From positions 14,860,501 through 14,924,500 of the forward strand of contig JAVHKY010000054.1 of NCBI GenBank assembly GCA_035079385.1: a stretch of 64,000 bases of DNA. The letters run 5' to 3'. Positions 24,411-35,857 of this stretch are shown piece after piece (within the stretch, counting starts at the first letter, position 1; each line of letters opens with the position of its first letter). A program made the position numbers and the translations under genes. This DNA is from Aspidiotus rigidus. Taxonomy: Eukaryota; Arthropoda; Insecta; Hemiptera; Diaspididae. Below the pieces are notes generated by a model, which did no database searches, had not been told where the DNA came from, and worked only from the letters and a program-made list of their open reading frames with translations.

Positions 24411-24714
24411 TTATAGCAAAGCCTCCTATAGTTAGAAGCCATGAACGTAGAAAGGCAACACCGCATTCGGCCCACGCATTTACATGTAAAACACCTCTCT
24501 CATGAAAAAATCGAGTTGACCCTTATTTAAAGGAAATTTCACAAGCTACAACTTTTGTTCTTTTCGATTTTTTCAAAAACTTAATATTTTCTTAAGAAAC
24601 AGACTACGCTCAAAGAGTTTCTCCCCATAAGAGCAATGTAAAAGTCGGCCCACGGTTGTGCAGTTGCCAATTTTACGTTCATGGCTTCTAACTATAGGAG
24701 GCTTTGGTTATAGT
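24411..24714. mobile_element. ~300-bp MITE with long terminal inverted repeats
   Basis: Both ends contain AAAGCCTCCTATAGTTAGAA followed by GCCATGAACGTA in inverted orientation. The arms extend inward through a GGCCCAC box, giving arms of about 85 bp with small indels. TATA-rich termini suggest a TA target site, but the duplication is not certain. Confidence 0.75.
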
Positions 24715-26027
24715 AATCAAAACAGAAAAAAAAAAAAAAGATTTCAATCCCTCTTTCTAGCTCTCACTTCCTTGGTATTTCATCCTAAAACGTAACTGCA
24801 ACCATTCCGAGCACAGAACTTTATAAAAAGAAAACGCGAAGAAAAATTCCAAGGTTAGAAAAATTACTAGAATTCGAAAAAAAAAGTGCCGAATTTAACT
24901 AGAGAGGAAAAATTCGATGTAAATGTTTTGATTCTGCAGATAAGAAAATTGAGATTTGAAAAAATAACTACAAGCAAGCTGTTTGAAAGAATATTGAACC
25001 TTAAATAATTTCGGTCTGTAAGATTTACTCAATATACATTCAAAAAAATATACGAGTCCCTATTTCATACACTTGATTTTGAAAAAACAAATACCTATCG
25101 TCAATTGTAAATACAACTTCCAGAACATACCAAATAAATCCGGTAAGTACAAAACGAACTGTACGCACTTGAGTACTTCATCATCTTCTGTTTCCTATAT
25201 CAACATTCTCAGCAATCGCAAAACTGCGACAATAAATCGAACTCGCGCACACTCTCGCATTCCAATAGGAGGAAGGACCTCGACATTTAACTCAATCCTC
25301 GCATACCTACATATCAGAAAATCAACGCTCTTGATAAGTTTCCTGCATATTCATGCACTCCCACGAAGTAGAATTGCTGAAATTATGTTTCCTACGCTTG
25401 CAAATATCTGCAGTAAAATTCGTGTTAGTTGACACATTTTCGAGCACAATACACACCAACTGTTGTACTGGTAGACAGCTACGAAAAATACTCATATCAC
25501 TTAGGTTTTTCCTATGTACTCTCGTTTTTTTTTCTCTTCGATTTATTGGTCAAAAATAGTAGCTCTACATTATCTCGAACGTACATTACAGCTTCCGCCG
25601 ATAAGTGAGTTGATGTAAAAAACTACCGGCATTGAACTTTCAAATCATACGAACTAGTCAGCTCCCTGTTCTCTAAAGTAAGCAATGCGCATGCACACCA
25701 TCATGCGATACAGCGCAGCGCATACTGGCATGTTACTCATTGCGATGCAAATGAGTATTATTTCTGGAATATTCTACAGCATACCATACGTCGTTTCATA
25801 AACCAGACAGAACAGTTGTCAATTTCATTACCACAATTACGCGAGTATTATCGCTTATTAATAGAACCACAAGCTTATCTAGAGACGTGAATTTTTTCTC
25901 TTGCAAAAAAAAAAGAAAAAAAACAGAAAGGAGGAGATACAACTTCGATCTTTCACGAAGTACGCTCAAAACAAACAAAAATCCGGAAAAAACACGTCAT
26001 ACATATGAATAATATTAGATGACTTAC
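24715..26027. other. Intronic AT-rich DNA next to the LAMP exon 4 donor
   Basis: Nothing recognised. The 119-aa ORF at 25073-25432 has no known domain. The intron donor GTAAGT is at 26027-26022 on the minus strand. Confidence 0.4.
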
Positions 26028-28157
26028 GATCGTCGAATCCTGTTTTGGATGAATTTTTGAACGCCTGAACTTGGAACGATTCGACTTTGAATATGAAATG
26101 TTCCAGAGGTTTCTTATAAACTATTTCTTCAGTTGCCGGGTTACAATAATACGACTTTTCGAGAGGGTTTTCAAACAAGTGTAACGTGTCGTTGAAGATT
26201 GGTTCGGAAACTGAAACATTTGAAGGAAAAATATGTTTGCATTAAAGTACAGAATCTAATCGAAAACAACGCGATAAAATGTCCTTGAAAACAATTTTAG
26301 AGGAGTATACAACTTTTTGCCGGTCTCATCAATTGAATACGCGCGAGCAAATAAACCAACGAAAGCCTGATATATTTCAAAGACCTTGTCATAATCGTAT
26401 AAACCTAACCTATTTCTATCATACAATTATTTATAATCAGGGCGGAATAATAACATGACGTCATCACAAAACTAACCTCAAAGGCAATATTCATCCTCAA
26501 ATTCACTTTACCGGAACCAAACGAAAATTATTCCGAACAGAAAACTGACAAATAGACCTTCAATATCGAAAACCTTTGTCAAATATCTCACAGAAGATTA
26601 AAACATGATACCAGGCAATTCCCTTGTTTTCATACACTAGGTGGTATTCTTAAAAGATAATTACTCGTCACACACACACACTCACACATTCAGACCTTTT
26701 CCTGTGGCCCACTATATTTTGCTCACGATCCCAGCCGAATTATTTGCACTGAACAAGCTCCCGGAAGAGGATGAATAATTTTAATTTGTCAGCCGAGTAA
26801 GATGAAAAAGAGAAATGCCACGTACAAATATGACGTAAAACTATTTCAGCTCACACACTTCCCGATTAGGTACATACAGACACTGTCAACCGCCGTCATA
26901 TTTCTAAGTAAATCCTGTCTTCTTTTCCAGGTTCACGTGGTAATTGCTCTACATTAATTTTTAACTACAGTCAACGATTACATCCTTGACTCGTGATCTC
27001 TTTTTTTCGCTCAAACCAAACCCCGAGTCGATTTCATCAACAAGTACCTGCACCTGGGTCAAGAAGAATAACTGTCAAGATTTTTTTCTCACCAACAGAA
27101 CGACGTATCAAACTAAAGACACCATATTATCTTGATAATTAAATCGAGACCAACGAGGAAAGCGTTCGTTAAATCACACAGTCATTCATTAATTAATTAA
27201 TGAGTCATCTCGTATCGCTACTCTCATTGTTCGCTTACTCACCGAATTTACGTACGTTCGTTCTCGCCCTCATTCAAAATATTGACGCGCAGAAAGAAAA
27301 ATGCACACATTTGAGTTCAAAAACCTCACCAAAATTAGTTTGCAAAAGAAATTTGATTAACGTATGACGGATTCTTACATGTTTTATTCGCTACTTCGTA
27401 ATTGAGTACTGCATTCAGAGTTTCCAAATAGAATTTATCCTCCGTAGAATTTTTACGAAACATCAAATGCAGGCTCGAATTGTTCGGCAATTTGAATTCG
27501 ATGCACTGCTTATCACAGTGACCGTCGTTCGGAGCATTTGAAGGTACTCGAAATGTTTCGATAACTTTATTGTTCTAGTGGAACGAGAAAAGTATAAATC
27601 ATCAATAAAAGCTTTTTTTGCGAAAATCATATCTAATAATATACGAAACTTACTGTTTCATTCTTCCAAATTATTGACAGTTCACCAGAGAGTAGAATGC
27701 ACACGGTTCCATTCTCATCGGTAACGTTCCATTCGCCAACTCCATAGGTTGGTGCTGGTGTAGGAGGAACTGGGGCATTTGTTATTACTGAAATTGCCGC
27801 CATGGTTGAAGGGGAAGAACTTAAGGTCGAGGTAACCTGCTTTGAAGAGCTCGTAACATTTTCATTTCCGACAGTTGGATGAACAGTTTCATTAAGAGCG
27901 ACAGGAACGCCTGACTGGGCAACGGGCGCTTTCGGTGCAGAGAGTTCAAGATCTGAAGTAATTGGACTCTTATCCGCTAAACAGATTCCTACGACAAATG
28001 CATAGAAACGATAACAAAGACAATATATGACTTTGATTAATGCAAAGACAGCACGAACAAAAGACATAAGTCAAATGACAAAGAGAACAAAGCGTGTTAT
28101 CAACAAGATTCATTAGGACTAACCAACAAGAAAGATGAACAAGCATCCGGAATTCAT
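26028..28157 (-). CDS. LAMP-family lysosome-associated membrane glycoprotein, exons 1-4
   Basis: Coding exons are 28124-28157, 27654-27988, 27379-27574 and 26028-26210, continuing in 8627-8766. All junctions are GT-AG and phases agree (1, 0, 1, 1), for a total of 295 aa. Residues 1-16 (MNSGCLFIFLVGICLA) are a signal peptide. Residues about 18-95 are a Ser/Thr/Pro-rich, mucin-like hinge (STLSSSPSTM, PVPPTPAPT). From about 98 comes the lumenal LAMP domain: GEWNVTDENGTVCILLSG, then GHCDKQCIEFKLP, and SYYCNPATEEIVYKK. Cysteines suit the paired-disulfide fold, and there are many N-x-S/T glycosylation sites. LAMP proteins coat the inner lysosomal membrane and take part in fusion and autophagy. A single lumenal domain and 295 aa are short compared with vertebrate LAMP1/2 (two domains, about 400 aa). 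An ATG at 28067 lies in intron 1 and was rejected as the start because it lacks a signal peptide. Confidence 0.88.
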
Positions 28158-28717
28158 TTTGACAAAGATTGAATACCAATGATGAAAATTTCAGACGTTT
28201 GAATATTTAAACACCACGGAATAAAACACGATCACACGAACAGTTAACAACTTACTGCAAAGAAAATAATTCGTTATTTTAACGAACCAACAACGATGAG
28301 ACAAGAAGATAGGTAGGAGTGGGCTGAAACACTGAACTGCACTGCAGTGAGCGGAAGTCAGAATCAGAATCAGAATGGCTTACCGAGCTTTCGATTTGCG
28401 TGATTCCGCTGTACACCGTGGCCGTCGCCGGGTCGCCCTTGTCACTAAGGTTTAGTCTGCAGTATACGACGGATACGTTCGTTTGCCATTTTGGTTACGT
28501 TGATGACGTCAGAAGAGAATTTATTATCAAAAACTACAAAAAATAAACAAACATGGTATTATGAAGAATAATTTTTGACCGTATATATCTGATTAATTCA
28601 TCTCGTTCGTATCACCTTCAAACGTTTTTATTTATGGAACAATTACTCTCGGATTTCTGAATCTAAAACCAGCGGTCAGTATTCAATTAGTGAGAGGTGG
28701 AATAAGTAATCAGAATA
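28158..28717. promoter_or_regulatory. Head-to-head promoter region of LAMP and ELP6/OXLD1
   Basis: About 560 bp separate the divergent start codons, so the promoters and 5' UTRs of both transcription units must lie here unless there are further upstream exons. A perfect CRE palindrome TGACGTCA lies at 28504-28511. A CpG-richer patch (about 28405-28480, with GTGGCCGTCGCCGGGTCGCC) is near the middle. No TATA box is convincingly placed. No GTCACGTGAC (lysosomal CLEAR) motif was seen. Confidence 0.6.
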
Positions 28718-29832
28718 ATGCAGGTACTTATCAAGTATTATTTCTAATAACTATACTATGTGGTGTATTCGTCAACAAAGGTTACTTTTCAAACTTGAAT
28801 TGAGCTTTGGAAGACGTATGTGTTCTTCAAAACGTACCGACAATCACGAAAATGAATCACATTTAATTAACGACGAGATACCCGAAGCACCTACTACCTG
28901 CTGTATGTCGGCTTGTCCGAACTGTGTTTGGATTGAATATGCGAATCAGCTCAATGAACATTTCCGTGATGGCGGGGAAAAATCGTTGAAAATAATTGAA
29001 GAAAAAGTAACCGATCCTAATATGAAAGCTTTTCTCCTTACCGAAATTAGAATTGCATCCCTCAAAAAGTAAAATAATTTCAGGCAAACTTATCCTTATT
29101 TCTCTCCTCATGTTTTAATTAATTTGATTTGTGTCATTGCAGATAATCGACCTTCTCTCCGTACTCGCCTCTAACAATTACGATAAGGTGAATATGGTTC
29201 ACATAGAAGAGAACGAATGTAGTGATGCAAGTTTCTTGGTCACCTGCTTCATATGGGAAGCTCTTCATACACGTAACGCCGAAGTTGTGACATTAATGTG
29301 TCATAATGCGGTTCAACACCACCAACATTTGATGAGTAGAATCAATCATAACGCCGGAAACTTGTATAGTAAACCTAAAATCAAGAACCTGAATTTCGTC
29401 GATTACATCCGTGGTGGTTGTTTGAACGTGACAGAATTATTGTTTGATTTACGCCATTTCTGCGAACAACGTTCTGAAGAAAATTTATTATTCGTCATCG
29501 ATGATATCAGTTACATTTACCTCCTATCATCACTTCAAGACTGTATTTATTTCATTCGATATTGCATTAAGTTACTATCAACGTATCGAAATCTAAGAAT
29601 CGTCATCGGCAGTCATAATTCGTCTGACGACGAAGAGCTGAATATAATTTCCAAATTTCTTCAACACTGCAATAAATTCAACCTATCCGTGACACCGTTG
29701 AAATCCGGGTTCTCATCCGAAGTTACAGGACACCTAACTATTACCAGTAAAATACTTTTAGAAAGCAATGTCAATAAATATTATTATAAGTTAGAGGACA
29801 AAAAAATACTGATCAACCCTTATGTAATATAA
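28718..29832 (+). CDS. Elp6: Elongator complex protein 6
   Basis: The gene model has two coding exons, 28718-28723 (ATGCAG, then donor GTACTT) and 29143-29832 (acceptor TTGCAG), in phase 0, for 231 aa. The protein begins [10 protein letters not shown]. It contains [20 protein letters not shown] near residues 28-47, a RecA-like strand [16 protein letters not shown], and a C-terminal [16 protein letters not shown] block followed by [17 protein letters not shown], which matches the closing strands of ELP6. ELP6 with ELP4 and ELP5 forms the hexameric RecA-like ring that binds tRNA in the Elongator complex, which modifies wobble uridines. It has no Walker A P-loop, as usual for this subunit. The intron contains the whole OXLD1 ORF on the same strand. 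The tiny first exon is inferred from splice signals and phase; a different upstream exon remains possible. Confidence 0.75.
28758..29072 (+). CDS. Oxidoreductase-like domain-containing protein 1 (OXLD1), nested in the ELP6 intron
   Basis: A single uninterrupted ORF of 104 aa. The N-terminus ([20 protein letters not shown]) is basic and free of acids for its first 12 residues, as in a mitochondrial targeting peptide. The core [18 protein letters not shown] (about residues 48-65) carries the CC-x4-C-x2-C-VW-x2-YA signature of the oxidoreductase-like domain. It is followed by a [13 protein letters not shown] and [16 protein letters not shown] tail that also matches the family. Its biochemical role is not established; vertebrate OXLD1 is mitochondrial. 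The ORF lies between the ELP6 donor (28724) and acceptor (29142). Its ATG is only 40 bp after the ELP6 ATG, and no AATAAA separates it from ELP6 exon 2. Both proteins therefore probably come from one promoter by alternative splicing or intron retention. Confidence 0.8.
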   Translation: MWCIRQQRLLFKLELSFGRRMCSSKRTDNHENESHLINDEIPEAPTTCCMSACPNCVWIEYANQLNEHFRDGGEKSLKIIEEKVTDPNMKAFLLTEIRIASLKK

Positions 29833-29933
29833 CCTTAAATCAAGTTGTCAAAATTATTGAGATCTTTTCTCGAATATTGTTGGGTTCCATATTAAAACTT
29901 AAACATACAACAAACATAATATAACCTCTTAAA
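29833..29933. other. Convergent 3' ends of ELP6 and DGKE
   Basis: Only 101 bp lie between the ELP6 stop (TAA at 29830-29832) and the DGKE stop (TAG at 29934-29936, minus strand). An ATTAAA-type signal for ELP6 is at about 29893. The 3' UTRs must be very short or overlap. Confidence 0.6.
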
Positions 29934-32900
29934 CTAATTTAGTATTTTCAGAACTTTGGCTTGGTTACATAGTGAAATGGTAATTTCCGAAGGATGCTGG
30001 ATCCACGGTTCTCCATCGATCTGTATTGGCACGGTATCCCATAGAAGGACCTGCAATCGAAAATTTAAAACAGGAGCGTGATTCAAACATAATCAAAATT
30101 TCAATTTAGGAATCGTTTTTCTGATCGACTATGGAGTTTTAATCCATTATTTCGTCACAATACAACCTAATTTCATTTTCGAGGGGGGTAAATAAAAATC
30201 TTGGTATTCGCATAAGAATAGTGAGTATTGCAACATTTGGTTAATAAAAATAAAATGAGATCATTTTTTTGAAATGAAAATTACGAAGCATCGTAATTTC
30301 TTAAACTTGAAGAATCCTGCGCTCTATGAGAAAACGTTAATTTTTCGAATTTACCGGAAACTCTCAAGTTCAGTTAAAGCGATGGTCCACAACTTATTTA
30401 AATTGAGCCGAATTTTTTATTCCACGTTCTATCCTGAAGTAGCTCCTTGTAATAGCGATTTGATTATTAGGAGAGAGGACTTGGAGAAAAATATTTAGAA
30501 ACTAGCCGCTTCGCCGGCCATTGGCCGACACATCGGAAGTCAGCGATATCCTAAATCAAATTATGTATAATCTGTATTCTCCCAAAGAAATAAAATTTGA
30601 CCAATCAAAGGATACTAGCATAGTTGACCCAAAGAAAAAGTTGAAAATTTTAACTTTTTCCATGCGTTAACCATTCATGTATTCTCTGATTGGTCAAGGC
30701 TTGGTAGCTCGCTAGCGCGACTGATATTTTATGTATCAGCTTTGAGTCGAAAAAATTATGTAGGTTGGGCTTATGAACAATAAAAAAGATGGAATTTTCA
30801 AGTTCTCTATGAAGATTATGAATTGAATGCACAAAGATGAAGCCCATGGTGTTAGAAAACGATATAAAATGATTTTATTTTCTCAAGTACCAATATACTT
30901 CCGACGTCAATATTTGCTAATGAATACCATGCAATCCATGTAGGTCAGTTTTTATCGACCGTGTAATCTGCCAAGTTTTCAACCTGATTCCGGATTTGAT
31001 GAACTCAATGATTCCACAGGGCATCATCGTCAATTACACCACGTCAAGTTCTGTAAACTCCTTTTTTAAATATCTACTTCTACATTATTTCACTTCGTCT
31101 AAATTCCCAAAAACGGTGCGTAACTTGACGATAAATATAGAGTATCAAAAATGAATATTGATTTCTCAACAATTTTCTTCGTTGCTCCACGTTGAATTTT
31201 CTCATAAGCACCTTTTTACTTACAGGCTTACACAAATAGCCGCAATCTTTGACAATAGAACGCAATTAGCCCTATATAACAACGGTTGAGCACGACATAG
31301 TTCTTTTTTTTTTCAGAACTTTGAAGGAAACTGGGTTTATTTACAAAATACGAAGTTCGATATTTGTACGAGAAATTGATTTACCTTGACTTCTGCAGCT
31401 TGCCCAATGTAGTAGGGCTCAGATAAACCCATTTGTAACTGCGCTATATGGAATGACGAATAAATACCGACAACTTCGAGAAGACCATCGTCAATTGCTT
31501 GAGGACGGAATGAATATAATTCTAAAAGAAGACAAAATCAATAAGAATCGGAACAAGAAGAAAAAAAAAAAAAAGAATTGCAACTACGTTGATTGAGGCG
31601 AGCAAGGAATCTGTTTTATGGGAAATAAATTTCGATTTCGATAATCGGTCAGGATTGATAATTCGACCAAAATTTCTTAAAATATCCTCCTGCTTCGAAT
31701 AATTTGAAGGTCGGAATTTTTCCAAGTCTTCGAAGTACCGCCTCCCCTCTCTATCCATAAAATAGGTTTCCGGTTCAAACTTCCTTGAAACAATGAATAA
31801 ACAAACCTGAGTCAGGTTTCCACAATTTAACGCCAGCTGCCCATGACGGAATGTTCATAATAACTATAGATTCCAATTCTGGCATCGTGGTAACTTTCAC
31901 ACCATCTAGGAACAATTGTAATCGTTTCTCTAAACCACTACAATCTGGTATCACAGCTTGTCGAGTTCCAAAGAATGTATACAGTAACTAAAATAGAGAA
32001 TGATAGAAGAAGTAGCAACAGCTATCAATAAATATTATGACTAAACAGAAGTCAAATCGTTACCTTATTAAAAAATCGACTAGGCATGTATAGAGGCGAC
32101 GTTTGTCTAGTTTGATGGAAATCGAAGGCTACTTTGGCATCAACCCCTAAACTCATGTAATTGTAGCAGTTGATCTGTTTAAATTTACGAATAGAAATAT
32201 TGTTCATCGTTTTGATTGACACTATCCATCTAAGAAAGAAATATACGATGTAAAAATAATTCTAAGTCTGTATCATAATTATAATGACAGAGAACTAACC
32301 GATCCAAATCAGAAATACTACAATGCGACAATTTTCTTAGATAAACAGATGGCGAGCTACTATTATTATGCTCTTTACCCCAGCCTAGTACTCTAGACAG
32401 ATCATTGCCGGTACCCAATGGAATAATTCCAACAGCTGGAGTGATCTAAAACGAAAAGCGTCAGCAAACTTTCTAACGAATAAGTATTATAGGATGATAC
32501 GTGAACGTTTACCCACAGGAGGTTTCGTTGTTGACTTGTTGATGGTATTTAAAATCCATGCGACGGTACCATCACCACCGGCGACCAAGATGTAGAACTT
32601 CACACCCGCAGGAATTACCGAGCACCATTTCAGCACGAGTAAAGGCGAATGAATAGCTAAATCAAGCACTTGACATGGATTCAGAACCCGTCTAAAGAAC
32701 GAGAGAATATGAATACCATCCGAATTACCAGATTGTCTGTTAGCTAAAATGAGAAAAAAAAAACAAGGAAGTATCGAATAAATACAGGATAGTAAGGAGT
32801 CAAATCGAGGTGAAAAATACTGCTCAGAAGATTTAATTCACTCACCCATCACTATAATCGGTGTCCATTCTTCCCAATTAGGATGAGACAGTTCTCTAAT

Positions 32901-33722
32901 TTTAAACTTCCTACGCGATCTAATCGATTTCGTAGGTGTTATACAAAAAGATGGTATAATGAATTTACGAAATTTTCCATAATTACATTCCTGCAATACA
33001 TATTTTGAAAAAAAAAAATATATATATGAAAAATAATCTGTCCTAAATCAGCTGGATGGGTATCTACCGCGTCGGACAGGAATTTGCAACACTCCGCGTG
33101 AATAACTTTTTGGCACCAACAACACTGCATTAAACTACTTTCTGTTTCGCAGCACTCTTGATTACATTCGGAACAAACTGAATCCGGATCTTCAAAATCG
33201 ATTAGCATGTTCCCATCTGAAATTGAAAGAGACTATGTATTCATCGCGAAAATTTATCTTCATGACAATTATGTAGCCCAGTCTACTGAACCTTTCACCC
33301 AAAGATGTTTCTCTTTGGCTTCGTCGTTAACTGTGTATACATCTTTACATTTCTGAATAATATCCGCCTGCTTAATGCAAGTATCATGACAACAAATACC
33401 ACAATTATCACACTGTCTTCCACAATTGCCAGTTAGGAAAGAATCGCACACGAGACACGTATAAGTCTGCAAATAAAACGATTAATGCATTAGTATTCAT
33501 CATCATAAAGCTTACAAAGTCGAAACCTTTTCGGTTCAGCACCTTCAACAATGTATCGAGATCAGTCCAGTAGTGAGAATCGGTCACTTCATTAAGCTCG
33601 ATGATGTCTCGGCGAAAATAGGAAGCTATTTTCTGGAGAACTACTATCAACACAACTGCAATTACTATCATCGAACCACTTCGAAGAATCTCTGCTGATA
33701 GTTTAACCCAAAAATCGTGCAT
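29934..33722 (-). CDS. Dgke: Diacylglycerol kinase epsilon-type
   Basis: Ten coding exons: 33543-33722, 33292-33466, 33068-33216, 32846-32990, 32517-32743, 32300-32445, 32064-32229, 31807-31987, 31385-31521 and 29934-30050. All are GT-AG with consistent phases and encode 540 aa, close to the family length (about 560). Residues 16-36 ([21 protein letters not shown]) form the N-terminal membrane segment typical of the epsilon isoform. Two C1 zinc fingers follow (HYW then TYTCLVC and [12 protein letters not shown]; then [10 protein letters not shown] and [15 protein letters not shown]). The catalytic domain has [14 protein letters not shown] (GGDGT at 272-276) and [18 protein letters not shown]. 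The accessory domain has [15 protein letters not shown], a [11 protein letters not shown] block and [10 protein letters not shown]. The enzyme phosphorylates diacylglycerol to phosphatidate at ER/plasma membrane, preferring arachidonoyl species in vertebrates. The last intron (30051-31384) is the only long one. Exon 1 has a second, stronger in-frame donor at 33515 that would add nine residues; the shorter form matches C1 spacing. Confidence 0.92.
30598..30695. repeat. Short inverted repeat in the last DGKE intron
   Basis: TGACCAATCAAAGGATAC on the left and its complement with two mismatches on the right (ATTCTCTGATTGGTCA region) enclose AAAAAGTTGAAAATTTTAAC. It is a hairpin or MITE fragment of about 98 bp. 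Confidence 0.55.
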
Positions 33723-34346
33723 CTTGCGCTAACATACTTTCCTACGACCAATTGTGGAATTTAGTTTTTCATAAATGTTCAATATTCATATTTCGTCTCA
33801 TTCGTCCGACACGATCAAGTCTGTTCACGCAAAAACTAGTTTCATCGATTTTGTTTTTGTAATATTGCATTAGCTTATCAACATTTTCTTTCTCTAGGTT
33901 ACAGTGACTATGATAATGAATGGCGGGAATGAAGCATGATTCAAAATTATAGTTACTTATGAAAACGCCGTAGACTTCAAAGCGCTGTTATCATTTTCAG
34001 ACGTCAACTAAATTAACTTTAACACTGTCTAGTCTAGAGTGTCTACAATAGTGAGAGATGGTGCTCTTTGTATTACCTATCCTCATGAGAGTCAATCTCA
34101 CCCACACCCACCTTCTCAGGTAATATTTTTAGGATATTTTTTTTACAATAATAATTCATAGCCGACACGACCTAAAAAAATTTGAAGCTTTGCACGGACT
34201 AGGGCAACTGTTTGATGCTCCTATAAATTGAGGACCACGGCGAAAAAATTTCCAGCTTCAGGACTGGAGAAATTAAACTTTGTTCTGGGCACAGTTTGTT
34301 ATAGTGCTGTATTTTTCTCATACCATGATTTTTTATTTTCAGATTA
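33723..34346. promoter_or_regulatory. DGKE upstream region
   Basis: This is the 5' flank of the minus-strand DGKE start codon and must hold its promoter and 5' UTR, unless a non-coding exon lies further right. I see no specific motif that I can support. Confidence 0.35.
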
Positions 34347-35248
34347 CGGTAAAACCTCTCATTAGTGGACACTCTTGGTAACCTGAAATTTGTCCATTAT
34401 TTAGAGGAAACAAAAAACAAAAGAAAAGGTTGAACTTATGATGATAGGACGAATTTTCGGTGCTAAAAAAATCTGTAACTCGGTGACAAAAAGGCAAAAT
34501 TTGTTATTATTTGGTATTTAAAAAAAAAAAAAAAAAAAAAAGTACAGAAAAACGAAAAATGCAGAAATTTTCAAACAAATCGAACGTAAATATAATTATT
34601 ATTACTAGGCATCAATTACAAGTAATATCAATCAATACCATTCATTGTTCATTCATTAAAAATTCAGAATTATGTAAAAATTTAGAATTGTGTAGAACGA
34701 GAACGTGTTTTTTGATATTATCTTGTGAGAAGCGTGATCTGCTGTCGCTCAGTACATTTTTGGAGAGTGAAAATGACTCTCGACGATTACTCATTCATAA
34801 GATCATCAATAGCTACCATGATTTCTTCTACATTATTGTTATTGTAACGTTACCCTACACAAAAATATTATTTTAAAAAAGTATAAAAAATGTAAAAAAA
34901 TTAAAAAATAGGTATAATACTTTTTAATTATTATTTTTCTATATTTTTCTTTCCTCTTAAACAATATTTTCGTGTTTTATTTGGGTAGCGGAGAAGCCAA
35001 ATTAAACTTTATTGATTAAATAAAATTGCCCGACGGGAGAATTTCATGGATTGTGAACACTCGCACACCAAATAGGATAACTTGATTTAACTGCATCCCA
35101 ATTTATTCACTTCAACTTGAAAATTGAGAATGAAAAGGAGAAAACTGTCTGGTATTTCGAGGTTTTTCCTAATGAAGAAGGTCAAAATGTTGCCGGTCCC
35201 GAAAAAGTGTCTGTTATTTAGAGGTGTCCGCTATGGGAGGTTTTGCTG
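34347..35248. mobile_element. pogo/Tigger-like non-autonomous element with TA flanks
   Basis: The ends are inverted: CGGTAAAACCTCTCATTAGT then GGACAC on the left, and CAGCAAAACCTCCCATAGCG then GGACACCTCTAAATAA on the inverted right. TA lies at both outer edges (34345-34346, 35249-35250). The AAAACCTC-x6-GGACACC pattern is what pogo-type Tc1/mariner elements show. The inside is AT-rich with a long A-run. The 121-aa ORF at 34511-34876 is low-complexity and not a recognisable transposase. Confidence 0.75.
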
Positions 35249-35857
35249 TATTGTGATTGGTTTCTGACAAATTTTAGCAAGGGTTTAGGCTTGTAATAAC
35301 TCGTTACGTTCTTTCGTTTCAAACGACGTGAATCAGACGTTTCATTTTGTATAACTGAGATCACAAAATTGGCATTGTCTACATGTACAAATATCTATAC
35401 CAATACACTTATTTAGTTACCCGTGCTGGGGACGTGCAAGTAAATTGCTTGAAACAGAAGATTTCCTCCTCTTCAGTCTTCATGAAAATACGTTGGTAAA
35501 AAGGTGAACCTAGGGGTTTCTCATAGGATAACTAGCTGCCATGGAATCTTTAGAGAGACATTTGAGTTCACTTATCAAAATAGATCTTTTTATTAGTTGG
35601 AAGATGAATACTTGACTCTTGAGGAATGTCATTGATTTATAGAATGGTGTCAGTGTGTCAGAGTCTGTGAAAATGTTACTCCAATTTTTGCACAGTTTGT
35701 ATCAGAAAGTTTATAAATAATACAATTATTATGTTGTTGCTCATTGTGCAAAATACCGACACAGCTGAGGAATACTGTACCAGGAGTGGTTACCTAAGTG
35801 TGCCGCTGAGTAGCCAATCACAGTAAACTAAATTTGTAGCAAACTACGTTACAAATG

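Larger units (their letters stand above)
8767..26027 (-). other. Giant (~17.3 kb) last intron of the LAMP gene
   Basis: The donor is GTAAGT after the codon fragment at 26028, and the acceptor precedes 8766; both are in phase 1. It contains a CRE-bearing satellite (about 12.2-14.45 kb), MITEs (10253-10505, 17229-17420, 24411-24714), a Penelope-like element (18160-20196), a decayed R1 LINE (20250-21480) and AT-rich DNA. The remaining LAMP introns are all under 1.2 kb, so this intron has been inflated by mobile DNA. Confidence 0.8.

Noticed and set aside
27970..28179. ORF starting at 28179 (minus) and ATG at 28067 as LAMP starts
   Set aside because: Both read through intron 1. The spliced model from 28157 gives a proper signal peptide and consistent phases.
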